Below, one piece after another: positions 14,612-27,790 of a stretch of 64,000 nucleotides of DNA. The stretch is from Amblyornis subalaris (Eukaryota; Chordata; Aves; Passeriformes; Ptilonorhynchidae): positions 1-64,000 of the forward strand of contig JACAXG010000516.1 in NCBI GenBank assembly GCA_018881555.1, in the 5' to 3' direction. The notes beneath the pieces were generated by a model. That model was not told the origin of the DNA and made no database searches. It saw nothing but the letters and a program-made list of their open reading frames with translations. The translations under genes and the position numbers were made by a program. Position 1 is the stretch's first letter; each line of letters begins with the position of its first letter.

Positions 14612-15300
14612 GGAGATTATTCTTACATGTGATACTTTGTACTTTTCTTTATTGAATTGCACCTTTTTTTTTTTCTTTTGGATTACTTTTTCAATTTGTC
14701 AAGGTTACTTTCAATTCAAATCCTATTCACTAAAGTGCTTGCAGACGCTTTCACCTTAGTATTGTCTGCAAATTTAATAAATGTACTCTCTATTCCATCA
14801 TCCAGGTCCTTAATGAAAATATTGAATAATACTGGATCCAGGACAGGCCCTGTGAAATCCTACTCAGTATTTCCTTCCAGCTTGACAGCCGGTAACTGCT
14901 CTAATTATAGCTTCACATTTATGGTGCACTGCAGTTACAATAGTGTAATCCAGATTACTTAATTCTTAGTTTATTTATGAGTATGGTACATAACAATGGC
15001 AAATGTTTTGAAGGAATTAACATGTATCTACTCCTTCTACCTATGAGTAAGGCCTAGTCACAGGGAGAAAGTAGACAGGATTGATGTTTTCTCTTGCCAA
15101 GTGGATATCTGCTCTAGATTGCTTGTAGTCTTTACCCAAAGAGAACTATTCCATCATTTCTGTGAGAATTGAACTTAGACTGATTAATTTGTTATTCTCT
15201 GGATTCTCCTATTCTATTTTTTCAAATTTAAGCACAGCTGTTTGCATCTTTTGATCCTATTGTCCTCCATATTCTCAGAGGAAAGATAAATGCTAAGCTT
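14612..15300 (-). mobile_element. Ancient CR1/L3-like LINE relic, antisense
   Basis: Read on the + strand, this has the word order typical of an antisense CR1 reverse-transcriptase region: 'tttgtcaaggttactttcaa', 'cagacgctttcaccttagta', 'ttgtctgcaaatttaataaa', 'catccaggtccttaatgaaa' and 'gaataatactggatccagga'. It is much more diverged from familiar avian CR1 types than the copies at 58 kb and resembles older amniote CR1/L3 lineages. The boundaries are approximate and the part after about 15,000 is very eroded. Many stops and indels rule out activity. Confidence 0.65.
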
Positions 15301-15878
15301 ATTATTATTAAGTTCATTCCTGTATTGGTTTCAGTAGCCTGTAGCTTGCTAATTACTCAGTTGAGCCATCCCTTTTGAGTAAAAACNGAAACCAAAAATC
15401 TCCAGCAATAAGTTGGTAGTTTCCCTTTTTTCCTACTCAGTTTTTGACAAGTTCTTATTATACTGTATAATTTCTACAGATAAGTTTTTACTATGCATCC
15501 TTATGCTTAACTGTGTAAAACCTCTCCTTTTTTGTTTGTTTTTTTTGCAATTCCTTGTAATACGTTTTTCACTTTACAGCCATGACTAATATATTGTCAC
15601 CAGCAACTTTATCATCTTACTGCTGAGCCTTTTATGAAAATGCTCAACAGTATCTCTGTGGACTTCTGCTGGCAACCACTCCATGACCTTTTGCCTTAAA
15701 TAGTGTTTCCACATATTTGGGATATCCCTCAGTTCTCACTTTTACTTATATGAATTATTTTCCACTCTTTGTAAAACTCCTTGAATTTTTGAACATGTTT
15801 TATTTACTCAACCCCACCACACTTCCTAATTTCAGGTTTTTTTTAAATTGTTCATATTGTTCTTTCATATGATGATCT
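15301..15878. other. Unassigned AT-rich spacer between two LINE copies
   Basis: No gene is visible. The segment may include further eroded parts of the ancient LINE to its left, since it is pyrimidine-rich and has loosely LINE-like phrases, but I could not align it convincingly. It ends at the well-defined start of a younger CR1. Confidence 0.4.
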
Positions 15879-16310
15879 TTGATGACCAGAGGGCTGGAGC
15901 ACCTCTCCTATGAAGACAGCCTGAGAGAGTTTGGGTTTCTCAGCCTGCAAAAGAGAAGGTTCTATGTTAGAACAGCCTCACAGTACCTGAAGGTTCTCAT
16001 GGAGAGGGATTTGAAAAGGGCATGTAGCAATAGAACAAGGAGGAATGGCCTTAAGATGAAGGAAAGTAGGTTTAGATTAGATTTTAAGATGAAATTCTTT
16101 ACTGTGAGCGTGGTGAGGCACTGGAACAGGAGTTGTGCCCACAGTTGCGGATGCCCCATCCCTGGCAGTGTTCAAGGCCAGGTTGGATGGGGCTTTGAGC
16201 AGCCTGGTCTGGTGGAAGGTGTCTCTGCCAATGGAAGATAAATTGGAAATAAATGATCTTTAAGGTCCCTTCCAACCAAAACCATTCTATGACTCCATGA
16301 TTCAATGATA
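15879..16310 (+). mobile_element. CR1 LINE, 5'-truncated, good 3' end
   Basis: This is a clear sense-strand CR1. It starts with 'agagggctggagcacctctc', continues through 'gaagacagcctgagagagtt' and 'gtacctgaaggttctcatgg', and reaches the block around 'gtgaggcactggaacagg'. The 3' UTR has 'ggttggatggggctttgag', 'ggtccct tccaacc' and a short ATTCTATG-type end. Compared with a standard copy it has several internal deletions. Because the 5' end is missing and the frame is broken, it cannot transpose. Open frames across it on both strands are repeat shadows, not genes. Confidence 0.95.
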
Positions 16311-16335
16311 TTAGAAGCTTTTAAGAAGCTTCTAA
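16311..16335. repeat. 10-bp perfect inverted repeat next to CR1 3' end
   Basis: The arm TTAGAAGCTT (16,311-16,320) and its exact reverse complement (16,326-16,335) flank a 5-base loop. The structure begins immediately after the CR1 tail. Confidence 0.85.
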
Positions 16336-19300
16336 AACTTCTGTCCTCTTGTATTAAAATAAAAATTAGTATTTTATTCTAGTGATATGCCCACAAGTAC
16401 TGAGTAGACCAGTGGTTGGGGTATAAATAAAAGATTTCAGGTTTAGTGTTATCTGACTGTGAAGTACTTGAGGCATTCCTGGCATAGCCCCAGGAGGGTT
16501 GTGGAGCATGACTCAATGGCACCCTGTAAAATACGGGGAAATATGCAGTAAGAATTTACCTAAATCTGTTCATGTTCTAGGAGATGGTAAAACCTGTATG
16601 AAGTTTAGTAGGAACAAAATTAAATAATTTTGAGTGCCAAAGTATGTATTAACAAATGCGTTTGCAAATTATACTTTGTTTTCATCATTCAGAGAACAGG
16701 AAATACAATTTAATTTAAGAGCTCTTATCTTCAGCCACTAAATGATAGATCTTGATTAAAACAACTTGCAATAAATTAAAAATTTTANGGTTTCTAGAAA
16801 ATATAGCAAGGAGTGGGGGAAAAAAAACCACCTTGAAATCTCAGTCTAAGTTTAGAGCTTGTGAAAATACACTGGAACTGCAGTCTCTTAAGCATTAGAC
16901 ACTCTACTTCAGGTTTAAAAGCAAAACAGTCCAAGAAAATGTCAAAAGAGATTTTCTTGATAAGCATTCTCAAAAAAGTTTTATTTCATTGGCGTATGAT
17001 ACAGCAATTTCTGATGGAACAAAAAATTCATGCTGAAAGAGTATATGATGTAATTAATTATTGTAAGGCAAAGAAATATTTCAATTTTACAGTAGTTTAC
17101 CAAATCAAGTTTAATCAGAAGAGGTAAGGACCTGAAGTTGTATATGATGTCTTAGCTATCCAAAGGCATCTTTTCGTTTTGAACATTGGGATGAATGGAA
17201 CCTGAATTTTGTTAGGCTAAATCTATGAAACAAGACTTGTTGATTAAAAGGATGGATCTTTGAACTTATTAGAAACATTAAATTGCTTTTTAGGAAGCTG
17301 TTTTATCTTAGCTTTAGCCTCAGGCAGAGTAAACTATTATACTTGGGTGTTGCTGGAAGCAATGGTTTCTTGGTTTCTTCACAGATGGTCAGCTGCTATT
17401 TTCTTTCTTTTGCTTTATGTTTCTTTTGATTCAAGTTAAAGAAATCTAGCTGCAACCATNTAGAAGGCACAAGATAACTATGAAATAAATGATTGTAGAT
17501 AAAGTTCTCTGCTTTCATCTTAGCTTTTTGATTTATAAAAGTATTCAGAAATGCATCTAAAACAGTTATAAAAAAGATTAGAAGTCTCTTAAATTTTTTA
17601 GCTCTGACACATAGTTTTTATGATGTTTGGCATCATACAGAAACTGTCATCCTAAGTCTTTTAGGAAGTCTGAAGTAGTTCTGGAATTGTTAAAATGAGT
17701 AGACTTTTAACATCTGATTTACCTAGTTAAAATCAATCACAAAAGTAGTTTTCAGAACAAATAATTTTAAAGATGCGTGAAAAAATCATCTCTGATATTC
17801 TCAGATGAGATTTTGGAAAACATATTTGCCACCCAAGCTGTTTTCAGCTAAGTAATGAGTCACCCGTGAAAATAAAACTCCAATTACTTTGGCAGATTCC
17901 TCCTTTACAAATGCCTTATAGTAATGCCAAAATCTGTTCCACTGCTCTCAGGTTCAACTTTAGTCATGGAAATGATGTGAAATGATATCTATCAAAATTC
18001 TTTTCAGCAGAACATACACTCTGAGTAGTAATGCCTACAATCTACTTGTTTAGCAATAAATAAAGCGACAAAAAATGTAGTTCTGCTGATGAATTTTACT
18101 TCACTAAAGATAGTGTTTTGTCATTAATTTCCACATATTCAAGTTTAAAAAATAACTTTAAGTCTCAAAATATGTCCAAAAAAGTGCTGTGCAGAAAAAT
18201 GTCATGTAGGCTACCATTAGGGAAATGCAAATATGGCAGTCTCACCCTTACTCTGTTGTAGCAAAATTCTTCAGAAACCTACAGGGATTTGTTTTACATT
18301 ATTTTCCTTTATCTTTCTCTGGGGTCAAAAATTGATCTTAAGGGATTTTTGTACATTTCTTTGGCTATATATTTCATGTTTACATTTTAAAAGCTTTCTT
18401 GGGTAGCATCAGCTGGAAAAGCAAGGGAAAGGAAATCTTTAGTGGCACTAAAATTTTATTACAGTTAAGACTCTGTTAATGCAACCTAGCTTAACAAGTC
18501 CATGCAAACCAGTTTCCAGTTCTCATTTATAGGGGTTGTTTCCAGGCTAGTATTTGATTATATACATTCAAAATATGCAAGTACACAGACTTCACGTTTA
18601 TATAAAATTAAAATCAAGGTTCTCAGCACACCTCTGAATTTATATATGATAATTTGTACATCCCAGCTATTCACAAGTGAGGATAGACCAGACTAGTGCA
18701 AAAAATGCTTCTCTCTCTTCACTTGGGAACGCAGCAAATCTCTTCCACAGCNCTGGATGCTGCTGTTCACACCCCAAAAGTGAGCCATACAGAGGCCATC
18801 TTCTGATACCTCTGGAGCTGCCTGCTCTGATTGTCAAGAGCTCCGGTTTTATAAGCTTTGTTTGCGCAGGCTTGGAGCATGTGGCTTTGCCCGTCTACAG
18901 TGGGAAACTGAAAACCCCTGGGTTTTCCTTTTGGGAAAAACTTTTTTTTTCAGCCTTTCGTCATTTTTCAGTCTTCCAGCACTGCGTAGTCATTTGAAAT
19001 AAACAACAATACCAAATCTATTTCAATACAACATTAATAAGTATGTTATTTTTATCAGACGTGAGATGATTTTATGTTTGCTAAATAGCAGCTGTCATAT
19101 TTAGTTCTGGGCCATAAAAAAATGAAGCCTAGATTCTGAAGCCAATATTTATGTGTGGAAAACTGGTATTGTAGCCAGTATTGTGGTGTTTGTCCTTCAA
19201 ATAGAAATCAAATAGCACCATCAAAAAATCTGTTTACAGACAAGTGTATATTCTAANTGTTCTTTTCTTATTTTATACTGCCAATTCCGTATTCCTTTTC

Positions 19301-19350
19301 AAGTTGCAAACTAAAGTCCCAGAAGGCTTCTAGTATCTAGAAGATCTGTC

Positions 19351-19390
19351 CTTAAATGGGTTATGCTGAGCTTAAGTGGGTTATGCTAAG
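19351..19390. repeat. 20-bp tandem duplication
   Basis: Two adjacent 20-base copies, CTTAAATGGGTTATGCTGAG and CTTAAGTGGGTTATGCTAAG, differ at two positions. This is a small local duplication. Confidence 0.9.
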
Positions 19391-22300
19391 GAGAGACTTC
19401 TGCAGCAATTATGAACCAAGATTTAAAAGACTGAGAAGCTAAACATTGGCCGGCTGCTTTTTGCAGGTGAAGTATTAGTAATTGGATTTTGAATACATTA
19501 TTTACACTTAATCCAGAAATTAGGTGGTTGTTAATTATGCATGTGCAGCTTTTCCCAGTTGTGGGTTTATTGCATTACATGTTTATAGACATTGAAACAG
19601 ATTCTGGGCAGCCTCAGCTCAACTTGCCAGCACTGTTCTTGCAACTGAAATGTTGGAGAGTTGAGGCAAGGTTGAGAGGGAATGTGGGAGGAAGATAAGG
19701 AATAAATTAAAGGGTGGAAGGTAAATCTTGAACTGACACTGCTTTCACTACTCTGAGGCTTATTTGTTCTCTAAAGATCAGACCCTACAAATCGTGTTGA
19801 AACTGAATTTCCAGAGGAGCTTGTTTTAAGGAACAAGAATAAAATCCCAACTTTTTTGTTGTGTGTGTCCATGTCCCCTTACCCAAATTTTCAACACTTT
19901 TACTGTTTTAATTTCTAATCTGTCATCGATTTATTAAGCATATTGATTTCATTTTAAGAATAAATTAAGAAAAAGCTCCTGTGTACCTGTGTGTACATAG
20001 AAAAAATATCTTTTGAAACAACAACATAGCAGAACATGTTTTACTCCACCATGTAAAGCTTAATCTAAGAATAAATTTCTCATCATCCAGACTTCTGCTC
20101 AAGAAATTTATCCTGCCACCTACCTCACCATATGGAGCTTTAAGAGTGCTAAGTCACAGTAGCGTTTGTGATAGTGATGAACACGTGCCTGAGTCAGTGA
20201 AGACGCTGAACCTGTACACTCTTAGCACATATAATTTGAGCACTACTTTCTTTTGGAATCTATTTGCTGAAGTAGAGCTTTATACACTTTATATTTTCTC
20301 CAACACAGTGTCTTAATATAATTATTGTTCTGAGATTCAGACTGCCCTTTTTTGCAATCCACGGCTTGATTTTCTTTGTTGTTGCAAAATATATTAACTT
20401 TTCTATTTTAAGTACCCTGGAAGAAAATATTTCATGCCCTTTTTTGAGATGCTGTTATCGTTTATCTGACTGATCTTGCAAATTTACAGATGGGGATAAA
20501 CACAGNTCTAATGGTAGAAAGGGATTTTATTTCACTACTTTAAAATTATACCTGTCTGTTTTTAAAATTATTAAAGAAACCCCAACCTGCAAACAACAAA
20601 GAACAATAATTTATAATTGCTGTAACTCATGTCTGAAATTTCTAATGGCTGATAACATTTTTTTCTGCCCTGTTTGCAAATATTCCTCATTATCCAAAGT
20701 GGGAGAAGAAGACAAAAAAAAAAATGCTATTCCATGACATATAAAACATCGGTTTGCAGTCTTTTTATTTAATATGGTTTGATCTTTTTCCTGCAGAAAA
20801 TAGTATTTATTATTTATCATTTCAATAGCAANTGTCAAAAACGTAACTGCAGAGCCATAGTTTTAGCCTGGCACATGGGGTATACTTTGCTTTTTTTTTG
20901 GCTATGAAAATCATAAAAGGGTTTGCTAATAAGAGGGTTTTCCACGTACAAGCCTGAATTTTCTCAATTGCAAAGAATATGACTATTTTTAGTCAAAATG
21001 TAATATTTTTTGCTCTTGCCCTTTTTTTTTATTGTCAAGCTATAATTCTTACAGATCAATAATATAATCCTAAAGCTATTATAGATGGTAGTATTATAAT
21101 GGCAATGCTGATACCAAGAATATGCATTTCTTATGTCACTATTATTCATGTTCTGTATGGAAGTCAAGTAATTTTCCATTCCAGTGACATCCTCAAACAT
21201 TTTGTAAAAATCTGTTAAATGCTTACTTGAAGCATGTAAAATGATGAAGAGTTACAGATCATTCTTATAAGAGTAAACCTTTATTATTTTCTTCTGTAAC
21301 AGAACCCAGTTTTTAGTTCAGCTGGTAACATTTGAAAAATCTCTTGGCCAAGGAAGTATAAAGCGGAAAGGAATAAATTGTATGTAAATCATTAGGAAAT
21401 ATGTTTTAATAACATCAGTAAAGTAGACTTATCACAACAGAAATACAACNTCTCTCTGATATTTCCACGCTTTTTTCTGCTTCGGTTAGCTATTTAAACA
21501 AAGCTTTGCACTCTTGCAGCAAGCTCACCTTCAGAGAATAAACTTTCTCACTGAGCAGCAGAAATGTGTACATTTAGTTAAAATGAACTTTCCAGAAACA
21601 TTCGAATGAATGGGGAGATTCTGAGCCAGTTTCTAGTAAAAGGCTTATCTAATGCCCCATGTGAATGCTCAGTGTATTGTTTTGATTAAAGCTTGAATGG
21701 AAAACTGCTGATCTGAGGTAGAACATGCTATCGAAGATGCAGACAAAGCCATTTTCAGCTGTATAAACTGCAAAAGTTTTAGTGGTAAAATAACGTAAAT
21801 TATGTGCCATTCCTTGGGGGTACAATATGTGTTCAGACACCAAGCATATATGCATAATATTTCTACTAAATTTATTTGCAAATACACCTTATTTGTAAAG
21901 ACTGAATTTAGCAGGCATATCAAGGGACATGCGGGATAGCATTAGAGAAACCATCATCTCTGACTTTTCTTCCGCATGTTTTCACTTCTACACTCTTGCA
22001 TGATATACCAACTAGTTTAGTTTACTGTAACTTCACAGTGGTTCAGTTTCCTGTACTTTACACAGTTCTATCTGTTTTATAAGCAGCCTAGAGTACTAAC
22101 TCCATCAATCTTGGTTATGACAGTGCAAGGCTGATTTATTTTGTTTTTTATAACTGCCCNCAAAAGTGCAGACTTGAAAAGCAAAATGACTTTGGTGAAA
22201 ACACAGTCATTCAGGTGATGCAGACACCTGGAATGGTGTCAATGGAACTATAATATTATTAAAAGTGGGATTTTTTTAACAAGGTTACAGTTGATTTACT

Positions 22301-24003
22301 GTTATTTAGTGTTATACTTCATATGTAAATGCATTTCAAAGCTTTTAACTTTCAGATTAAAGGAAACTGAACCCAAAAGCAAGGACAGATTTTGAAATTA
22401 TTCACCGCCCAGCTCAGACCTGTCAGGCAATCAGATTGTTCTGTTCTTCTCTTGATGTTCCACAGTTGTAAATGAATAGAAGATATGCAGAGCCACAGGT
22501 GGTAAGCATGTTTGGAATAAACAGTAGCCCCTGGTAGTATTCTCGTTGCTCAGTGCTCTTGTTCAAACAGCCACGTTAAATCAGAACACATGGTAAATCA
22601 AGTACTTCATAAAACAACAAAATTGATAATTCTCTGCATAATACTGTTTATTTTTAGTCACCTGGTTTACATTTTTATGGCAATATACTTTCTTTTTATT
22701 TTCTTTTTTTAATATAATAAATTTATACCAACTCATTCCCTGACTGATGCAGCTTCAGGAAGAGGCAAGCTGTTGTTTCTATACCTCTGTGTAGGAGCAA
22801 GCTCCTGACAAGGCTATAAAGGGTAGATTTTCTGCCAACTCAAAATATTTATCTTCTGGAAAATTCTTTGTAGCATCTGTGAAACACTGCAGTGAGTATT
22901 TCTCATGGTCTTATGAGAGTCTCATGGTTCAGCTCATGCCATAGACACTTCAAACTTGTCCCATCCGATTGTGACACATCATGCCTGCTGCTCTTGAGGT
23001 TCATCTAAGGGCAGAGGAGATCAGAAATGATCCTAAAAGGGCCCTTTAGCGTGTCGCAAAGGTATTGGCCTCAGTAGGTGTTCTGAAATCAGATCAAACT
23101 GCTTGGCTGTAAGAAAAATATGAATATGAAATACCAACTCCATGAGACACCAAAGCATCAGGATCCAATTGAGATCTCTCAGGTCAGAGAATTGTAGAGA
23201 ATTGTGTAGCCATGACATCTAAAAAATACTTATTGTTTGTAAAAGCTGGTCTGGCAAAAGTACCCTTGTCCTGGTACAGGTTTTTAAGCTGGAAGTTTTG
23301 CAGTGTTTCCACGGAGACAGAAGAACCCCATTGATTCGAAAGGAACTGCTACTGATTTGCAAAAAAAAAGAGTGGATTACAGGGAGGTCAAGGCTGCATA
23401 CTCCATTTTATTTAAATGAATGTAATATTATTTTAAAAATGCAAGTCAAATAGTTCTCTAAAATAAGAAAAAAAAAGAAAAAATAAGAAATCTTACTTTC
23501 CTCTATCTTAAACAAAATTTTAAAGAAGTGCTTAGTGACAGCAACAAAACTCAGCTTGCAGATTATGACACAGGAATTAAATTGCTGATATATGGGTGTC
23601 TAAATAGAAAAAAATACACACTCTTCATAGCTGATAAGGATCTGTTTGATGCAGCCTAGACAGCTCACTTCCAAGTGGACACACACACTGGGGCTGCTGA
23701 CCATCTCTAGGTTCTATGTGCTGCACTGATTGTATTTTCACTGCCTGTAATGGGCAACCAGTCATCTTCAACTGTGAGCTAATTCTTACTTAAAGAAGCT
23801 TTAGGGTTTAGGTTTATAGGCTTGTCGTGGGTTTCTAAACCCACTTTCTATGATAGTGTGGGGCGTGAACAAACTGGTTTTCCAACTGCAGTGCCAGATC
23901 CAGAATTTGCTATAAATATCCAAGAATTTTAAATAAATTAATATTAGAAAGAATGAGATCTTTTTTCACTAAATTCTGGTCCAGTGGGCTGATGATGCAT
24001 TTT

Positions 24004-24065
24004 CACTTTTAAATGATCTTTAAAGTATCATTTTAACTTTTAAATAAGAGATCTTTAAAGTATCT
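24004..24065. repeat. Imperfect direct repeat, about 26-30 bp unit
   Basis: Two near-adjacent copies share ACTTTTAAAT followed, after a short variable part, by ATCTTTAAAGTATC. The second copy carries a few extra bases. Confidence 0.8.
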
Positions 24066-27000
24066 GGAGAAACATTTCCAATNATTCATTAAATTTTTAG
24101 TTCTGCTTTTTTTACCTTTTTTTTAAAAAAAATTGAGTCTTTTTGCATTAATTCTATATGCTTATAAATTATTTTGATAGAATAACTTTAATACTATTGT
24201 GTGTTCACGAGCTTTCCCTTAATTTGGTGTGCAGTGGTGATGTTCTGTATCTTATTTCTTTTTTTTTTTTGATGAACAGTACATTTTAAAAAAGAGAAGA
24301 ACACCTGCTCAAACTTTTAGGGGTAAATAGGTATGTAAATCATAAAATTTTGAACTGAGGGTAGTTCCTGAATAGTGTCCAATTATCTTAATGCCTCTAA
24401 GTAATGTAACTTCACAGACTACAGCAGTTTAATTTGATAAAGGTATCAAATTAAATACATGAAATACATAATACTTATTGTCAGTCAAACTCCAGTGAAA
24501 ATATTCAGAAGTGGAATGAAATCCGTAAAAGATATTAAAAGAATCCTCAATAAGTATCTCCCTGTTTGGAAACAAATTAAAAATAATAAAAAGATATACT
24601 GACTGGCATCCAGAAGAATGTTAACTACTAGCAGTGCAGGAATTGTTTCTTTAGGATCAGGATGTACATGATAAGAGAACTTTGTATCTCGCAGGTGTTT
24701 GCCTGTTTCTGTTCATACCATGTGTAGCACTTGTGATGTATGAATCATTTGGCTTGATAACTTATATATAGACTAGCACATTTAAAATCAATGTCTGAAA
24801 TTACTTTTTAATTAAGGTGAATATTGTTTCCAATAGCTACAAACCATTTTTTATTGTTAATTCATGAATAATAAAGCTGGACTTTCATTTGTTTTTTTCA
24901 AGGGTGAGGGTTGATTTTGCAAGATAAAAATTATTTTGGCTCAGCTATCCAGGGATAACAAGGGAAGCAGGGAAGCTGGTTATGGAGTGTCCTGTGATGT
25001 AATCATCCAATATACATGTTACTTTACGTTCACTTCCTCAAAGCAATTTTATTGCTTGAATTCTGAGCAGCCTTACAGTCAGTCCATTGCAAATCTTGCA
25101 TCAGAAGTCTCTAGTTAAACCTCTGCACTGTGCTTAATACTCTTCTGTGTTGCTTATANGTAAAACTTAGTAACAGCTAGGACAACTAAAGAGAGCATTC
25201 TTCACACTATCCAAGGAAGAAGGGGTCTGTTACTCTAAGTATGATTCGCTTTTTCTCTGTCCTCGGTTCTGAGAGATGATTGGCTTAATGCAGAAAATCT
25301 ACTCATCTATAGCTCTACTATGAGCTGTACTGGAACAGATACTAATTATAACAGATTATAACAGATTTCTAATAATAAAAATTAGGGCAAAATTTAAATA
25401 GTGAAGGCAGCCTGCTACAAAACTAAAAAAAAAAAACCTGAAACCATAAATAGGAAAAAAATCTTACTGTGTTTTTGAGTAGTTTGTTTAATTAACTCTG
25501 TAATGATTCTGTGGAAGGTAATTTCACTATAATCTAATGGAGATTTAGTTGATGGGTGTAGATGGAAAGCTAATTAAGTATTTCTTTTCATACTCACCAT
25601 TTGTAAAGAGAAAGCCAGGACGAACTTAGAGACCAGCCTCTCTGGCTTCTGTGGAGGTTTACACTTTCAAAAGACTGATTTTTAGTTATTTAACTGCTAT
25701 TTCCAAAATATCTCTTGGTTGTCTCACCAAAATGTCATAAGCCTACAGGGAATTGTACTGCATCCATATGAGGTGCCATACAGAAAGAAGCAGTTCTACC
25801 TAATTCACATTTAGACAAGACAAATGAGTGGAAAAGCAGAACTCAAGTAACAGAAACCGGAATCTTGGAATTATCCTGCAGGTCAGCATCAGGACCAGGA
25901 AGAGAAAGGATCTTGTGACCCTCACTGTAATATCCTGGCTCTTAGATCACAAAATCTTTGTGATTCTTAATAAAATTTAATTATTGATTTAGTTAAAGGA
26001 GCACTCTGAAAGGTTCCATTTGTTTTGCAACATTCTATTTTTCACTTTTAATGCAGCAGCTGATTGTTCCACAGGAGCTGAGTATCCACATTCCTTTGGT
26101 CAACTTAGAGTATCTGGGAAAAGAAACAAATATTCCATGGCTATGTAGTATTAGTCAGTGTCCATTGCGCTTTTCCCAGGATATGTTTTCCCAACAGAAA
26201 TCAACTGGTTATCTGCTGTGCAGACCAGCTCTGCTAGTTCCATAAAAAAATATAAATCTTTCATTACACAGAACCAAATTTGCAAGACGAGATAGACATA
26301 TAAAATCTGCTATAAATTCAGGGAAGTCTTTGCCCAGACAGAATCTCTTTTACAAAGTGTAAATTTCAGGAAGGGCTGGCTATTATATGAATAAAAATCT
26401 CAACATTTCAGTAAGACTATTCATTAAACTTCCTTTCATATGCTTTTCTCTTAGCTGGGTTAGTAGAATAAAATTTCCCTTAGCTATTTGATCTATCTGT
26501 TGCAAGAGAAAGCTGCTGCTCTTCCTATTTCTATGTTTTCTTTGCTTCTCAAAATATATCAATTTAATAAGCCTAAATATAATTAAACAATGAAATCATT
26601 TTTTTCTGCATTAAAATAATGAAACACTTGGTTCTACTTCTCTTCTACAACATATTCAGTTGCATTCTTGCTTCTATGTTATTTTACCAATGCCATAGCT
26701 TTGGTTTTGATGCTATGGTTCCAGTCCAAATATCAATTGAAGTGATTGAGACTCTATTTTTTATATAGTTGGTGCTGGATTATGCTCTAGTAGCCCAGTG
26801 GGGAATTAGAAAAGCAATTACTTTTATTAAGAAGCTTAATTCAATGAAAAGACCTTTTCAAGAAACTAAATCTCAATTGACAGCTCATTGTGCCATTAAA
26901 AAGCAATACTGTACTAGGGCATCAGCAAACCAAAGTGTTGCTTCTTTGCAAGTGATTTTACAGTGAGTGCTAATGATTTTGTTCTTCTTTTGTGAATTAT

Positions 27001-27079
27001 GCAACTTTCTTGAATTTTTGATCTTTTCAATCAGTTCAGCAGGGAAAATTGGAATATTTCTAACTGTAGCATCACTTAC

Positions 27080-27146
27080 TGTTTCATAGGCTTGACAATT
27101 ATTCTGAACATCTTTTAGTACGANTGTGTTTTTCAAATACATTTTT
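27080..27146 (-). CDS. Very tentative candidate exon, unknown product
   Basis: On the minus strand a 67-base open stretch is bordered by an acceptor-like 'aatttctaag' and by a consensus donor, ACA followed by GTAAGT. The in-frame reading gives a short peptide containing KMYLKNT and LKDVQNNCQAYET, with one residue undetermined because of an N. The frame remains open beyond the donor. I do not recognise a family. Chance explains such a match easily, so it is recorded only because donor, acceptor and open frame coincide. Confidence 0.1.
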
Positions 27147-27651
27147 CTTAGAAATTAATATTAAACACTTCTTATTCAGGTGTATAATTTGTATGCAGAT
27201 GTAGTATCTATGATTTTGACAAGTTAGTATAGTTTACTTTTCCGCACTGTTTATCTCAGGATCACTAACACCTTGCTGTCTGCTTCATGAAAATTGTGTA
27301 TCATCACTTTTTCAGTTGTTTTTCTGCATTTAATGGCAAATATTACAAAAATAGCATAACATTTTTATGGGCCTTACAGATATTTAAAACAAATAGTTAA
27401 CCCATTTTTATATGTTTTTCTAGCTGAGATNTGATTATTAGGAAAAAAGTTACGGACTGAGAGCATTATAATGTGAGGAATTTCTCTTTGTTTTTATCTT
27501 CCATATATATATAGATATAGATATAAATTCTCTTTAATTTATAGCTCATTAAACAAACTTTCCATTTCTCTTTTTTCAGAACATTTTTTTATTTTCTCTT
27601 TGTCATTATTTAGTTTCTTAAAAATATTGGAAGTTGATATGAGTTAATATT

Positions 27652-27790
27652 TGGAAGTGTTCAAGGCCAGGCTGAATAAGGCTTTGAGCAACCNGGTCTA
27701 GTGGNAGATGTCNCTGCCCATGGCAGAGGGTTGGAACTAGTTGATCTGTAAGGTCCCCTCCAACCCAAGCCATTCTATAATCTATTATTT
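27652..27790 (+). mobile_element. CR1 LINE 3'-end fragment
   Basis: About 140 bases of a sense CR1 3' UTR: 'gtgttcaaggccaggctg', 'ggctttgagcaacc', 'gatctgtaaggtcccctcc' and an 'attctataatctatt' tail. Three single N bases fall within 20 bases here. It is a strongly 5'-truncated, inactive copy. Confidence 0.93.

Larger units (their letters stand above)
16336..27651. other. Long AT-rich non-coding span
   Basis: About 11.3 kb with no supportable gene and no transposon I could assign with confidence. A mildly GC-richer patch around 18,680-18,960 contains an open frame but no recognisable domain. Small sequence duplications occur at 19,351-19,390 and 24,004-24,065. A short stretch at 27,080-27,146 on the minus strand has exon-like borders and is listed separately as a low-confidence candidate. 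The span is intergenic or intronic. Confidence 0.5.

Noticed and set aside
15879..16241. 120-codon + strand frame
   Set aside because: It covers the 3' part and UTR of a CR1 insertion, not a host gene.
18680..18960. Moderately GC-rich patch as a possible exon or small CpG island
   Set aside because: CG dinucleotides are sparse, the frame contains an N, and no domain or splice pair is evident.
23815..23900. Possible LTR end starting TGTCGTGGGTTT
   Set aside because: The start recalls some avian ERV LTRs, but the following sequence does not continue the pattern and no second LTR or primer-binding site is seen.
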